This document shows, piece by piece, positions 27,316-36,623 of a stretch of 64,000 nt of DNA (within the stretch, counting starts at the first letter, position 1; each line of letters opens with the position of its first letter). A program made the position numbers and the translations under genes. The stretch is from the NCBI GenBank assembly GCA_024275195.1, contig JAJRZP010000137.1, positions 1 through 64,000 on the forward strand, read 5' to 3'. Source of the stretch: Chloroflexota bacterium (GTDB lineage: Bacteria; Chloroflexota; Dehalococcoidia; Lucifugimonadales; Lucifugimonadaceae). Under the pieces are notes generated by a model that searched no databases, had not been told where the DNA came from, and saw only the letters and a list, made by a program, of their open reading frames with translations.

Positions 27316-28815
27316 ATGACCGAAATTTCATCATCTCGAATCCACCAGAACTAGATCAATGGCGAATGGCAAGACTCTGTTTCAGGGCAGGTCTATCCCG
27401 TAACAAATCCAGCCCACAACTCTCAGGTAATCGGTCGATTTCAGTCGAGCATTCCGCAAGATGCAGAAAACGCCATCGCAGCCGCACATGCGGCTTCTCA
27501 GCATTGGGCGAACACTCCGGCCCCGCAGCGTGGTGCGATTCTCTACCGTGCGCTCGACATCATGGGACGACGCGCTACCGAAATGGCCGAGGCGATCACT
27601 AGCGAAGAGGGCAAGCCGATCGCCGATGCCATGGGCGAAGTGAAGCGGGCGATGAACATCATTGAGTACGCGGCTGGTGAAGGCCGACGGCTGTTCGGGT
27701 ACACGACTCCCTCGGAACTGCCGAACACGGTTGCCTACACGGTGAAACGGCCACTGGGAGTGGTCGCGCTGATAACTCCATGGAACTTCCCGTTGGCGAT
27801 TCCGGCGTGGAAGCTGGCACCCTGCCTTATTGCCGGGAATACCGTCGTCTACAAGCCAGCCTCGGCAACGCCACTCTCTGCCGTAAAACTGGTGGAGATA
27901 TTTGAAGAGGCTGGTCTTCCACCCGGAGTCCTCAACTTCATAACCGGACCCGGTGGATCGGTCGGAAACACGCTTGTCGAAGATCCAAGAGTCGGCGGAA
28001 TTTCCTTCACGGGATCTACTGAGATCGGCACCGCTATTACCGCCCGTGCCTCGGAACTGTTGAAGAAAGTCCAGTGTGAGATGGGCGGTAAGAACGCCGC
28101 GATTATTTTGAATGACGCCGATCTCGACATGGCTGTCCCCGGTGTCGTGCAGGGAGCGTTCGGTTCGACCGGGCAACGTTGCACGGCGACTTCTCGTGCC
28201 ATCGTTGAGGATGGCATCTATGACGAGTTCATGTCAGAACTACTCGCACAAACTGCCGCGCTGAGTATCGGTGATGGCATGGACGAGACAAAGGACGTCG
28301 CCCCGCTTTCGAGCAAGAACCAGCTTGACACAGTTCTCGAGTACATCGGGATTGGAACCGAGGAGGGCGCAAAGCTCGCTTTCGGTGGGCATCACCTGCA
28401 AGATGGCGAGTTCGCCGAGGGCTACTACGTTGAGCCAACGATTTTCACCGATGTCAGGACGCACATGCGTATTGCACGCGAGGAGATATTCGGCCCGGTA
28501 CTGAGCGTCTTCAGGGCTTCAAACCTGCAGGAAGCGGTCGAGATTTCGAACGATGTAGACTTCGGTCTTTCGTCATCGGTCTACACGCGTGATCTGGTAC
28601 AGGCACACGAGTACATCAATACTGCTCACACCGGGATGGTCCACGTGAACGCTCCGACGCTTGGTGGCGAGGTTCACCTGCCGTTTGGTGGACTCGGCGC
28701 ATCAGGTACGGGTCAACGCGAACAGGGTACAGAGGGCTTCGACTTTTTCACCGAGACGATCAGTGTTTACATCGACCACTCGGCAGGTGCGAAGGAGAGA
28801 TCCAAGTTTATTTAG
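27316..28815 (+). pseudogene. Aldehyde dehydrogenase with premature TAG at codon 13
   Basis: The ORF track starts at 27562, but the frame is homologous much further upstream. From the ATG at 27316 it reads MTEISSSRIHQN, then TAG (27352-27354), then INGEWQDSVSGQVYPVTNPA. The stop replaces the aromatic residue (Tyr/Phe) of the family's N-terminal (Y/F)INGEW motif. Downstream everything is intact: [37 protein letters not shown], and the catalytic Cys in STGQRCTATSR. The C-terminus ends LPFGGLGASGTGQREQGTEG. The full length would be about 499 residues, an NAD(P)-dependent oxidation of an aldehyde to the acid, perhaps a semialdehyde. No usable start lies between the TAG and 27562. Either a nonsense mutation, a base error, or rare amber read-through. 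Confidence 0.85.
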
Positions 28816-28957
28816 TGCCAGTGGCACGTTACGTGTTCTTATCCCCCTTCCTTAGGGAAGAGGTCAGGCATGCACTGAACATACCGAAGTAGGCCGTGTC
28901 ACAGACATGCGCGACCAAGTCACCCGATGACGCCCGAAACCAAAACGAGAGAAAGAA

Positions 28958-29713
28958 ATGATCGAAAATTCCATCATCGCACGCAATAAAACCGGTAAGA
29001 AAGCTCGCTCGTTGAATCTCACCTACCCTTCTCTTCAGGCGGTTGAGTTCGCGTATCGAGCCGGGTTCGACAGTATTCATCTGGATGGCGAGCATGGTGC
29101 GTTCAGCCCGCCCGAGATCGACAATCTGGTAGCGGCGGCCCACATGGGTGGCATGTCGGTCACGTGCCGACCTCGAAACTTCGAGTCGACCGAGATCATC
29201 ATGTGGCTCGATCGCGGGATTCAGGGAATCATGGCTCCCCACGTCGAGACCGGTGAGCAGGCGGCGGCGCTGGTCGAGGCGTGTTACTTCGACCCGCGCG
29301 GCCATCGATCATGGGGCACACATCGCGGCACCGAGTTCAATGACGAGGTGATTCTCAACTCTCGGTTTGGCGGACGCAAGAGCTTCACTGAGTTTGCGAA
29401 CGACAACATGCTAGTTTGGGCACAGGTCGAGTCTTACAGGGGCTACGAAAACCTCGATGCCATCCTGGCTGTCGATGGCCTTACCGGAATCACCTACGGC
29501 CACTTCGACTTTGGACTGTCGATGCACTTGCCGGGTGAGGGCGCTGGAAATCCCGAGATCGACAAGCTGGCGGCCGACATGGAAGTTCGAACCCGTGCAG
29601 CCGGCAAAGGCATGATGGACGACTACTTCGTTATGGTCTACTTGCAGGACTTGATCATGCAAGGCGGTCGTGAGTTCGTAGTGGCGAACGAGGGGAAAGT
29701 TTTTTCTGGGTGA
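28958..29713 (+). CDS. HpcH/HpaI-family aldolase
   Basis: 251 residues of the class II pyruvate-dependent aldolase family (2,4-dihydroxyhept-2-ene-1,7-dioate or 4-hydroxy-2-oxovalerate type), metal-dependent cytoplasmic TIM barrels. Seen: FDSIHLDGEHGAFSPPEI (family DxEHG motif), a substrate region RGIQGIMAPHVETGEQA, WAQVESYRGYENLDAIL with the metal-binding Glu, and a Gly-rich loop GLTGITYGHFDFGLSM. AGAGAAAGA precedes the ATG. It follows the aldehyde dehydrogenase by 142 nt and may share its promoter. The substrate is unknown. Confidence 0.87.
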   Translation: MIENSIIARNKTGKKARSLNLTYPSLQAVEFAYRAGFDSIHLDGEHGAFSPPEIDNLVAAAHMGGMSVTCRPRNFESTEIIMWLDRGIQGIMAPHVETGEQAAALVEACYFDPRGHRSWGTHRGTEFNDEVILNSRFGGRKSFTEFANDNMLVWAQVESYRGYENLDAILAVDGLTGITYGHFDFGLSMHLPGEGAGNPEIDKLAADMEVRTRAAGKGMMDDYFVMVYLQDLIMQGGREFVVANEGKVFSG

Positions 29714-30020
29714 AAACTCCTTCACACTTACGCCAAAATCCTCAGGCTGCGCCCCAAGGTGGCGTGCGATCCGTGCCTCTTTCCAACTCACGGCTCCCAG
29801 ACTCGCGTCGAAATATCGCCTTCAACAACTTTGACTTCACAAGTCCGACCCGCCGACCTTAGCGATATTTACGACTCACTTAAGTAGCTAATTTGCTGTT
29901 TTTTGGTGTGAGCCAGCAACGAAACGGCGGTAATCCGTAACGATTAGTTAACCTTTGGAAGCGGGCGAAGTGTACAAAGGAAGGCTGTTTGCAAAATATT
30001 TCACGACTTTTCAGGGACAT
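29714..30020 (+). other. Intergenic region before the SulP transporter
   Basis: No convincing gene. It contains a 9-bp inverted repeat AAATATCGC/GCGATATTT separated by about 40 nt (near 29812-29870) and a T6 run near 29898. The promoter of the downstream transporter probably lies here, but clear boxes were not identified. Confidence 0.4.
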
Positions 30021-31565
30021 ATGCCGAAGCTTTCAACAGTAGCCAGAATTCGAGTAGAAGTCTTAGCCGGACTCACCGTATCTCTGGCACTCGTCCCCGA
30101 AGCAGTCGCATTTGCATTCGTCGCAGGCGTCGGACCACTCGTCGGACTCTACGCTGCATTCATCGTCGGCCTCGTTACATCTCTTACGGGTGGCCGACCG
30201 GGAATGATCTCCGGGGCGACCGGGGCACTTGCCGTCGTGATGGGCGTTCTGGTGAAGGACCACGGTGTCGAGCTTCTATGTATCACGGTGATCCTGATGG
30301 GAATCATCCAGATGGCGGTCGGTGCTCTCAAGCAGGGTCGACTCATACGCATGGTTCCCTACCCGGTTATGCTCGGATTTGTGAACGGGCTTGCAATCGT
30401 CATCTTCCTCGCGCAACTAGAGAGCTTCAAGACCGAAAGTTCCGACGGTGGAGAGTCATGGCTACCTCTCGGTGAGTTGGCGATAATGCTCGGCCTCATC
30501 GGGTTGACAATGGCGGTCATTTACCTGATACCGCGGGTAACGAACAAATTCCCATCGGCCCTCGCTGGAATTCTGGTTGTGTCGGGTGTTGTGATTCTTG
30601 GTGGAGTCAACACACCTGCAGTGGGTGACCTTTCCAGTATCTCCGGCAGTCTCCCGACGTTTGGCGTCCCTGATGTTCCATTCAACCTTGAAACGCTGAT
30701 GATCATCCTGCCCTACGCCGTTATCTTGGCGGCGATTGGCCTGATTGAGTCACTTCTAACCGTTTCTCTCATTGACGGAATTACCAACACAAAGGGTCAA
30801 AACAACCGAGAGTGTTTGTCGCAAGGGGCGGCCAACATCATCACCGGCTTCTTCGGGGGAATGGGCGGCTGCGCAATGATCGGCCAGAGCATGATCAACA
30901 TGAAGTCGGGCGCACGCTGGCGGCTTTCCGGTGCGCTGGCTGCCCTGTTGCTTCTCGCCTACATATTGTTCGCTTCGTCGCTGATCGAACGGATACCTAT
31001 TGCAGCGCTCGTCGGAGTGATGTTCGTGGTTGTGATCGGAACTTTCTCGTGGTCGAGCCTGAGGATCATTCGAAAGGTGCCGGTATCCGATGCATTCGTG
31101 ATGATCCTTGTTTCAGCAGTAACGGTCGCAACCGACCTTGCGATTGCGGTTGTTGTCGGCGTGATTGTTTCGGCATTGGTGTTCGCCTGGAACACGGCAC
31201 GGTCGATCTACATCGAGGAGGCGGCTGGAAGTACGCCTGAACGCAAGATATACACACTCCATGGGCAGCTCTTTTTCGCCTCGATTACTGCCTTCAAGGA
31301 TCTGTTCCACCCGCCACATGACCCGAAAGAAGTAGTGATCGATTTCCAGCACTCACGTGTTTGGGATCATTCGGGCATCGAGGCAATCGTCGAACTCGCA
31401 CGGCGATACGAAGCGGCAGACCGTAAGCTTCACCTGCTTCATCTCAGCCCAAACTGCCAGCGAATACTCAGCAAGGCAAAGGTCATCATCGACAGTGACC
31501 CCGAACTCGACCCGTCATACCGGGTAACAGTATCCGGTCTCGGCGGCTCAGACGGCGGACACTAA
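30021..31565 (+). CDS. SulP-family anion transporter with STAS domain
   Basis: 514 residues from the ATG at 30021; an in-frame TTG at 29955 would add 22 residues. The N-terminal ~400 residues form about 10-12 membrane segments with the SulP signatures [40 protein letters not shown] and [20 protein letters not shown] cytoplasmic STAS domain follows at about 415-500 ([30 protein letters not shown]). The protein would import sulfate, bicarbonate or another anion by symport. It appears monocistronic. The ion cannot be assigned from sequence. Confidence 0.92.
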   Translation: MPKLSTVARIRVEVLAGLTVSLALVPEAVAFAFVAGVGPLVGLYAAFIVGLVTSLTGGRPGMISGATGALAVVMGVLVKDHGVELLCITVILMGIIQMAVGALKQGRLIRMVPYPVMLGFVNGLAIVIFLAQLESFKTESSDGGESWLPLGELAIMLGLIGLTMAVIYLIPRVTNKFPSALAGILVVSGVVILGGVNTPAVGDLSSISGSLPTFGVPDVPFNLETLMIILPYAVILAAIGLIESLLTVSLIDGITNTKGQNNRECLSQGAANIITGFFGGMGGCAMIGQSMINMKSGARWRLSGALAALLLLAYILFASSLIERIPIAALVGVMFVVVIGTFSWSSLRIIRKVPVSDAFVMILVSAVTVATDLAIAVVVGVIVSALVFAWNTARSIYIEEAAGSTPERKIYTLHGQLFFASITAFKDLFHPPHDPKEVVIDFQHSRVWDHSGIEAIVELARRYEAADRKLHLLHLSPNCQRILSKAKVIIDSDPELDPSYRVTVSGLGGSDGGH

Positions 31566-32162
31566 CAAGCCGACTTGACCCTCCTCGTTCCGATCGCATT
31601 TTGAGTACTTGTGCCAACGACCGCTCGGAAGATCAGGGCGTATTTGATCCCTGTTCGACAATTACCGGAGATTTAAGTCCTGATCTCTTCTCGTCGCTAT
31701 GGCTCAGGTAACACCTGCTCCCGTTGACGAATGCCAATTCGAATCAGGTCGATGAATTCCCTTTAACCCGAAAGAGCGGTCGCCTTATCATCAGCTACCG
31801 CTCTTTCTACATATCAACTCGGGTCAGCCGAGCCAGTTATCTAATTACTGGTTATCACTTTGTGTTGCCGTCGCTTCTAACAGCGATTTCCGGCCTGTGT
31901 ATCTATGTTGATTCCCAGCTCGGTGATCCGTCTTAGGTGCCGCCGCCAGCTATGTGCCGCAGCGGCTTTATAGGCCCTTATGAATCACCCATCCAGACTT
32001 GTAAATCATCTTCGGCACCCTCGCGAATCAGGGTTGTCATTACCTTGATTTGATATTAATCCTCTGCCGCGCCCAGCGGCACATTTGCTCGTGAAGGAGT
32101 TATGAAAAATCTCGGCGGCAGAGGAGAGGTGGCTTCGGAAACCCGGATAGTGGGATGAAGCT
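31566..32162. other. Long non-coding stretch with several inverted repeats
   Basis: About 600 bp with no supported gene on either strand. It contains a 10-bp hairpin AAAGAGCGGT/ACCGCTCTTT (31771-31806), a GC-rich cluster of GCCGC/GCGGC motifs near 31938-31966, and the mutually exclusive hairpins at 32060-32125. It does not match tmRNA, RNase P RNA or SRP RNA as far as I can tell. An unannotated structured RNA or attenuator is possible. Confidence 0.45.
32060..32125. repeat. Overlapping alternative hairpins
   Basis: TCCTCTGCCGC (32060-32070) is the exact inverse of GCGGCAGAGGA (32115-32125). The same TGCCGC can instead pair locally with GCGGCA (32076-32081) around GCCCA. The two structures exclude each other, as in attenuators or switches. 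Confidence 0.55.
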
Positions 32163-32591
32163 CTACTCGAATAACTCAGGTTTAGACAATAGACGAGCAA
32201 CTTCTACAGAGCGAGGGTAGGGGTGATTGTTGGCATTCGCTCTTTCTAGAGGAGTTCTACCGCTCTCGTCCTTTGCAGCGATGTTTGCCCCGGAATTAAT
32301 CAAGAAGAGCGCAACTTCCGAGGAATTTTTCCAGGCTGCCATGTGTAGCGGAGTATCGGCATCATCGTCCCGCGCGTCGATATCAGCGCCAGATTCAACC
32401 ATCAGTCGGGCAAAATCCAGTGAATTGTCCCATGCTGCTGCGTGGAGAGGAGTGCAGCCATCGGAGTCTCTGGCCTCGATGTCAGCTCCTTGTGCGATCA
32501 GAATTTTCGCAATATCGACTCTGTTCTCCATCGCCGCACGATGCAAATTCCAGCCGCTGACATTGAGATCATTCATCTGACTCAGTACCAT
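32163..32591 (-). CDS. Ankyrin-repeat protein
   Basis: 142 residues, nearly all ankyrin repeats. Four ~33-residue units are visible, with the consensus DGCTPLHAAAWDN, DADTPLHMAAWKN and ESGRTPLERA. The units end in LIAQGADIEARD, VESGADIDARD and INSGANIAAKD. No signal peptide or membrane segment is seen, so it is likely a cytoplasmic protein-binding scaffold; the partner is unknown. It stands alone in a gene-poor region beside decayed genes. The start is a weak guess between Met1 and Met6. Confidence 0.82.
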   Translation of the reverse strand: MVLSQMNDLNVSGWNLHRAAMENRVDIAKILIAQGADIEARDSDGCTPLHAAAWDNSLDFARLMVESGADIDARDDDADTPLHMAAWKNSSEVALFLINSGANIAAKDESGRTPLERANANNHPYPRSVEVARLLSKPELFE

Positions 32592-32727
32592 TTTCGACTA
32601 CTTTAGCCGCGTACATGATTCACCAGTTCCTGCTGAGGCTCCTGATATTGCACTGAACTCCCTGAGAATCAGGACAAGTAGGCACTTCTACTGTGAAAGT
32701 CATCTCTTGTTCAGCATAATTCGTGGT

Positions 32728-33120
32728 TTAGTCACACGGTGGGTGAGGGTGTATCCAGACCATTCGATCACCATCGGTGTGAACCTGTGAACTACCACAA
32801 AGACCGTTCTGATTTTCGTTCCATTCGCCAGAGTCTACTGGAGAACCAAGCGGGATACGGCGCTCAGTAGTTTACTCATTAAATGTCGCAGTTATTAGAT
32901 CAACGATGCTGGACGGTACCGGCGTACATTCTTGAACGGAAGTAGGGGTGAGTTCATCACTTTTTGTCACAGCAGTTGCTGTGACATTGGCCAATTCTCA
33001 AACTCGATCGATGCCCGCATCTCCGCTCGTACATCCGGTAATCGTGGCTAACAGCGAAATAAAAACCATGATGAGAACTGACAGAGTGGTTGCACACGGG
33101 TTCAGCAAAAGGTTGATCAT
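32728..33120 (-). pseudogene. Decayed small lipoprotein gene
   Basis: From the ATG at 33120 the minus frame encodes a lipoprotein signal (TLSVLIMVFISLLATITGC) and the start of a mature chain, then TGA at 32998-33000. The same frame continues with a Thr-rich segment (ELANVTATAVTKSDELTPT), meets a TAA, and runs on through GSPVDSGEWNENQ and MVWIHPHPPCD to a final TAA at 32728. The plausible protein character across 131 codons suggests a lipoprotein gene inactivated by two stops. Family unknown. Confidence 0.4.
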
Positions 33121-33270
33121 CGCTGGGATACCTATTCGCACAATACATGAGTACGCCCTAACCGAGTCGAGGCGAAGGCAACAAAGCATCTACTACAGCG
33201 AGTCTTGATACAGTAGCCACGTTCTAGTCGCCTATCTCGTTCACAAGACGAAAACTGAGGAGAATGTCTG

Positions 33271-34007
33271 TTGGCTGAGTTCTTAACTACGAACGGTGTG
33301 TCTATGCACCTTGAACAGATCATCAACAACGCAAAACGCCAACTAATTCTCATCAGTCCCTACCTGAGGATCAACAACCGTCTACGCATTGCTCTAGAAG
33401 ACAAAGACCGTTTCAAAATTGACATCAGAGTGGTCTACGGGAAGAACGACCTTCAAGCGGCAGAAAATAACTGGTTAAGATCGTTACTGTCGATCAGATC
33501 CAGTTTCGTCGAGCATCTTCATGCAAAGTGCTACCTGAACGAGTCGGAAGCTCTTGTGACCTCAATGAACCTGTATGAATTCTCCCAGCAACACAACGAA
33601 GAAATGGGAATTCTGGTGAGAAAAGCGGATGATCTTGAGCTCTACGAGAAAATCTATGAAGAGGCTGAGCGACTGATCAGAAGCAGCAAAGAGTTCTTGA
33701 TAGAGGTCAAAGAAGTTAAGCAGGAACGCAAACCCGCTGCAAAACCGAAAGCAACATCGAAAAGATCGGCTCCGAAAAAAACGATACAGATGCCACGGCT
33801 CACTGTGTTCGATGTAACACATTGATACCGTTTTCGATGGATCGTCCGCTATGTAATACCCATCACAAAAGCTGGGCACGATACGAGAACCCTGATTACC
33901 CTGAAGAGTATTGCCACTCATGCGGTAAGGAGCGAGAAACTACTGTCGGCAGCCCCATGTGTAGCGACCACGACAAACCGTGGTTTCGTAAAAAGAAATC
34001 AGGGTAA
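33271..34007 (+). pseudogene. Phospholipase D-like protein with C-terminal zinc ribbon, frameshifted at an A7 run
   Basis: A TTG start with GAGGAG eight bases upstream gives a PLD-like domain of about 160 residues: LILISPYLRINNRLRIAL, then EHLHAKCYLNESEALVTSMNLYEF with a single HxK motif, which implies that two copies pair or that it is a nuclease-like member. After the linker KPAAKPKATSKRSAPKK, frame 1 runs into a stop at 33825. A -1 change of frame inside AAAAAAA (33775-33781) restores HCVRCNTLIPFSMDRPLC, then EEYCHSCGKERETT and SPMCSDHDKPWF, two zinc-ribbon-like Cys/His modules typical of the C-terminus of such proteins. The fused product would be about 245 residues. Mutation, read error or slippage at A7 are all possible. 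Confidence 0.72.
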
Positions 34008-34027
34008 GCGGTCGTTGAACTTGTCGA

Positions 34028-34216
34028 TCAAACCTGATGGCAAGGACCACGGTCAGTTGCCATGGGCTTCCGCATCCGTGAAGTCAACTTCCGCACCATG
34101 GCTTTACCAAGTTTGCGCTTGCCATTTATGACAAGTGAGAGAAATGCTGGCGAGAGTTCCAGTTCATTTCCGAATTCTCGGAGAGACAGACCAAGATATT
34201 CTTGCCTGACTCGTAT
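34028..34216 (-). pseudogene. Remnant of a small XRE-type helix-turn-helix protein
   Basis: The minus frame reads RQEYLGLSLREFGNELELSP and AFLSLVINGKRKLGKAMVRK, an XRE/Cro helix-turn-helix (LxLREFGxELxLSPAFLSLxxNGKRK), then stops at 34028. No ATG, GTG or TTG precedes the motif before an in-frame TAA, although an ATA stands at 34216 where a start might have been. It looks like a 5'-truncated or start-lost gene. Confidence 0.4.
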
Positions 34217-34328
34217 TTTTATCGGCGTGAAGATACTTTGCCTTTACAAAGTGCGTATGAATCACCAATATCAGCGGTCTATGTATGCTCAAATTTTGAT
34301 GATTTGAACTTAGAATAGATAGCCACCT

Positions 34329-34404
34329 GCCCCTGTAGCTCAGTGGATAGAGCAACGGTTTCCTAAACCGTGTGTCGCGTGTTCGATTCACGCCAGGGGT
34401 ACCA
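34329..34404 (+). tRNA. tRNA-Arg (anticodon CCT)
   Basis: Cloverleaf with encoded CCA: acceptor GCCCCTG/CAGGGGT (G-U closing pair), D-arm GCTC-AGTGGATA-GAGC, anticodon arm ACGGT-TTCCTAA-ACCGT (CCT, reads AGG), and T-arm GCGTG-TTCGATT-CACGC. Confidence 0.96.
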
Positions 34405-34425
34405 TTTTGAACATACTGAAAATAT

Positions 34426-34449
34426 GTCCCGACTTGATCGGGACGTTTT
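34426..34449 (+). terminator. Intrinsic terminator of tRNA-Arg
   Basis: GTCCCGA-CTTGA-TCGGGAC is a 7-bp stem followed by GTTTT, 21 nt after the tRNA; flanking AAAA/TTTT can extend the stem. Confidence 0.8.
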
Positions 34450-34661
34450 CATGCATGTGGCTGTTTGCGAGCAAGAAATCAGTCGGTTCCTGATCAACCA
34501 TGCCACGTGATTGCTTGGAGATACGAGCCTCTTTGGGGGTGAGATCCAAACCAATCCCAACTTGAAGAGTGTGCGTCGAGTGAGTGATGGTCAGGATTCG
34601 GCGCGAATCTTCCACTGTTGTCACACTCTTGGCGGACGATTTGCCCGTTACTGTGTGAGCG

Positions 34662-35255
34662 ATGAATTCAGCAAGCAGTACATATTCGAGTAAAACATCG
34701 CCGGTCGACCGTTTGGCGGCGAGATTGTTTACCACTTCAGTTCTCATCGAGCGAACTGCGATTATATTCCGTCTCATCGCCGCACTTCCACTTGCGCTGC
34801 TTATGTACGCAAGCCGTGAGCGACTTCCCTACTGGGAGATTGCGATAGCTGCAGTAGGAGTGATGTTTTTAGTCAATATCTGGCTCAGGTCAGCAAATTC
34901 GTCGCAGCGTATTTCGGCCGAGCGTTCCGCCCTGTACGGATCATTCGCCGACACGCTGCTGGTGCTTGTGGTTTCATTTCTTGCGATTCGAGCGTCGGCG
35001 AGCCTTAGCACCACGAGCGAAATGTGGCTGATTTTCCCACTGGTAATTCTGGCATTCGTCTATCGCTCAAAGCCTGCAATTGGAATCACGTACGCGGTGT
35101 TGCTCACCGGGTGGTACGCAGCAAACGTCCTGACGTTCTTCGATCCTGCCGACCGCGCAGCTATCGAATTGCCGATACGAGCGACTTTTTTCATCCTGAT
35201 GGGAAGCCTCGCCGCCATTCTCGGGAACAGCCTCAGGCGGCAAGGATCGGATTAG
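34662..35255 (+). CDS. Polytopic membrane protein, possible orphan sensor domain
   Basis: 197 residues with five to six hydrophobic segments: IIFRLIAALPLALLMYA, IAIAAVGVMFLVNIWL, FADTLLVLVVSFLAI, WLIFPLVILAFVY, AIGITYAVLLTGWYAANVL and ATFFILMGSLAAILG, ending LRRQGSD. This pattern resembles the N-terminal membrane sensor of histidine kinases or diguanylate cyclases, but no catalytic domain follows, so it may be a truncated gene. The start is uncertain. No close family was recognised. Confidence 0.55.
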   Translation: MNSASSTYSSKTSPVDRLAARLFTTSVLIERTAIIFRLIAALPLALLMYASRERLPYWEIAIAAVGVMFLVNIWLRSANSSQRISAERSALYGSFADTLLVLVVSFLAIRASASLSTTSEMWLIFPLVILAFVYRSKPAIGITYAVLLTGWYAANVLTFFDPADRAAIELPIRATFFILMGSLAAILGNSLRRQGSD

Positions 35256-35289
35256 CCAGAGCGCTGTGACAAGTCCATATCTACGGCTT

Positions 35290-35325
35290 AAAGAAGAAAC
35301 GCCCGCCGGACTTCTCCAGCGGGCG
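35290..35325 (-). terminator. Intrinsic terminator of rraA-like gene
   Basis: On the minus strand, CGCCCGCTGG and CCGGCGGGCG form a 10-bp stem with one mismatch and a 6-nt loop, followed by TTTCTTCTTT. It lies just past the stop at 35352. Confidence 0.85.
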
Positions 35326-35351
35326 ATCGTTCCGTACCGCGCTACCAGCGG

Positions 35352-36095
35352 TTATTGACCGTTGGCTTTCTTCCATTCTTCATACTCAGGACGGGCTTCG
35401 TCAGATAGCGGATAGTAGAGTCGCAGATCCCCACCCTGCTCGAGCTTGAGCCTGCTGAACTCTTCCCATTCGGCATGAACCTGTCCACGCTCGGCGAGTT
35501 CCTCAGCGAGGTGGATCGGGACGACAACCGCTCCGTCGTCGTCGGCAATGATGATGTCGCCAGGTGCAACATACGTACCGGAACAGGCGATCGGAACATT
35601 CACTGCGTACGGGAATATCTCGGTCTGGGTGTGGAAGTTCGGAGTGACACCCTTCAACCACAGACCCATCTCCGGTGCCTCGGGAAAGTCGCGGATGCAG
35701 CCGTCAATTACTGCGCCGATACCACCGGCACCCACGAAGTATGTGAGCATCATGTTGCCGAACACACCACTGCTCATGCTTCCACGAGCATCAACAACAA
35801 TCACATCTCCCGGCTGGGTGCCATACAGAGCGTGACGATGAAGCTGGGTTTCTGGCTCAACATACTCGCCATCCCCGTAAATATCGTCGCGCTTTGGCAT
35901 GAACTGAAGTGTGGCAGCAGGACCAACAATTTTCTTACCGGGTGTGAACGGGGTCGGCCCTTGAATGAAGGCATTTGAAACGCCAATCTTCTTCAGGTCT
36001 CCCGCTGCCGTAGCGGAACTGACGTGCTTGTAAAGCTTGTCGATCAATTCCTTGGATGGGCGCTTTATATCTTGGATATCTTTAGGGTCTTGCAT
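35352..36095 (-). CDS. RraA-like aldolase/dehydratase-fold protein
   Basis: 247 residues of the RraA/4-hydroxy-4-methyl-2-oxoglutarate aldolase family. Seen: VGPAATLQFMP, QPGDVIVVDARGSMSSGVFGNMM with the active-site glycine loop, GAVIDGCIRDFPE with the substrate-binding Arg-Asp, and PGDIIIADDDGAVVVPIHLA. Family members cleave 4-carboxy-4-hydroxy-2-oxoadipate-type acids with a divalent metal, or in E. coli inhibit RNase E. The catabolic setting favours the aldolase role. It is longer than RraA (about 160) owing to N- and C-terminal extensions. Cytoplasmic and apparently monocistronic. Confidence 0.85.
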   Translation of the reverse strand: MQDPKDIQDIKRPSKELIDKLYKHVSSATAAGDLKKIGVSNAFIQGPTPFTPGKKIVGPAATLQFMPKRDDIYGDGEYVEPETQLHRHALYGTQPGDVIVVDARGSMSSGVFGNMMLTYFVGAGGIGAVIDGCIRDFPEAPEMGLWLKGVTPNFHTQTEIFPYAVNVPIACSGTYVAPGDIIIADDDGAVVVPIHLAEELAERGQVHAEWEEFSRLKLEQGGDLRLYYPLSDEARPEYEEWKKANGQ

Positions 36096-36623
36096 GGAAA
36101 ATAACGGTTCCTTGTTATTGGGTGGTGCGCCAAGCGATTACTGCCGTGCCGCCAGTTCCTGAACAGAAAGTGGACTTCCAACGAATTTGTCAGAACTGTT
36201 CCATCGGAAACAATGTTGAAAGTACAACGAGTGAACACTAAACACCGTTTCGCCACACCGCAAGTATGTACGTAAATTACTTGCCGACTGCCCGGACATG
36301 ACAACGCAAGCCTTCATTACACACGCGCATGTGCAACGGAGTTTTTTGGGGCTTTGAACGACTTCTTGCTCATTTTGCACCAATTTAATCGTCATATTTC
36401 GATGAACATATTGAATAATCGCCCCGCTGGAGCACCAGAACGTTTATTCTTAATGGCGCATTCGGCCTGTTTGGCGCGCGACTGCATCAACGAGATGGTG
36501 TTTTGCGGCGAACGCTAAGGCCGAGTGCTAAAAGAGATCGTGGGACGATAACCGTACGGAACGGTACTAGGATATGTCCGAAAACGGACATTCGATGGGA
36601 TTCCCACGTACGAGGCTTGATTT
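36096..36623. other. Long leader/intergenic region upstream of the RRM gene
   Basis: About 530 bp between divergent genes, without a supported gene. It contains a T6 run near 36341, an AT-rich patch near 36380-36420, and close to the RRM start a 6-bp hairpin TGTCCG-AAAA-CGGACA (36576-36591). GAGG lies eight bases before the ATG. A long structured 5' leader is typical of cold-regulated RNA-binding proteins, but the promoter could not be placed. Confidence 0.4.

Noticed and set aside
28829-29305. 158-aa minus-strand ORF over the HpcH aldolase
   Set aside because: Antisense shadow of a well-supported aldolase gene.
32998-33000. TGA in the lipoprotein-like frame as a second selenocysteine codon
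   Set aside because: A TAA follows in the same frame, there is no SECIS-like hairpin at the right distance, and no catalytic Cys position is implied.
34329-34404. tRNA-Arg as an integration site with flanking att repeats
   Set aside because: I looked for a repeated 3' tRNA segment within a few kb on each side and saw none; no integrase is present.
34388-34777. 129-aa minus-strand ORF overlapping tRNA-Arg
   Set aside because: It runs into the tRNA 3' end and its terminator, and overlaps the better-supported membrane-protein start.
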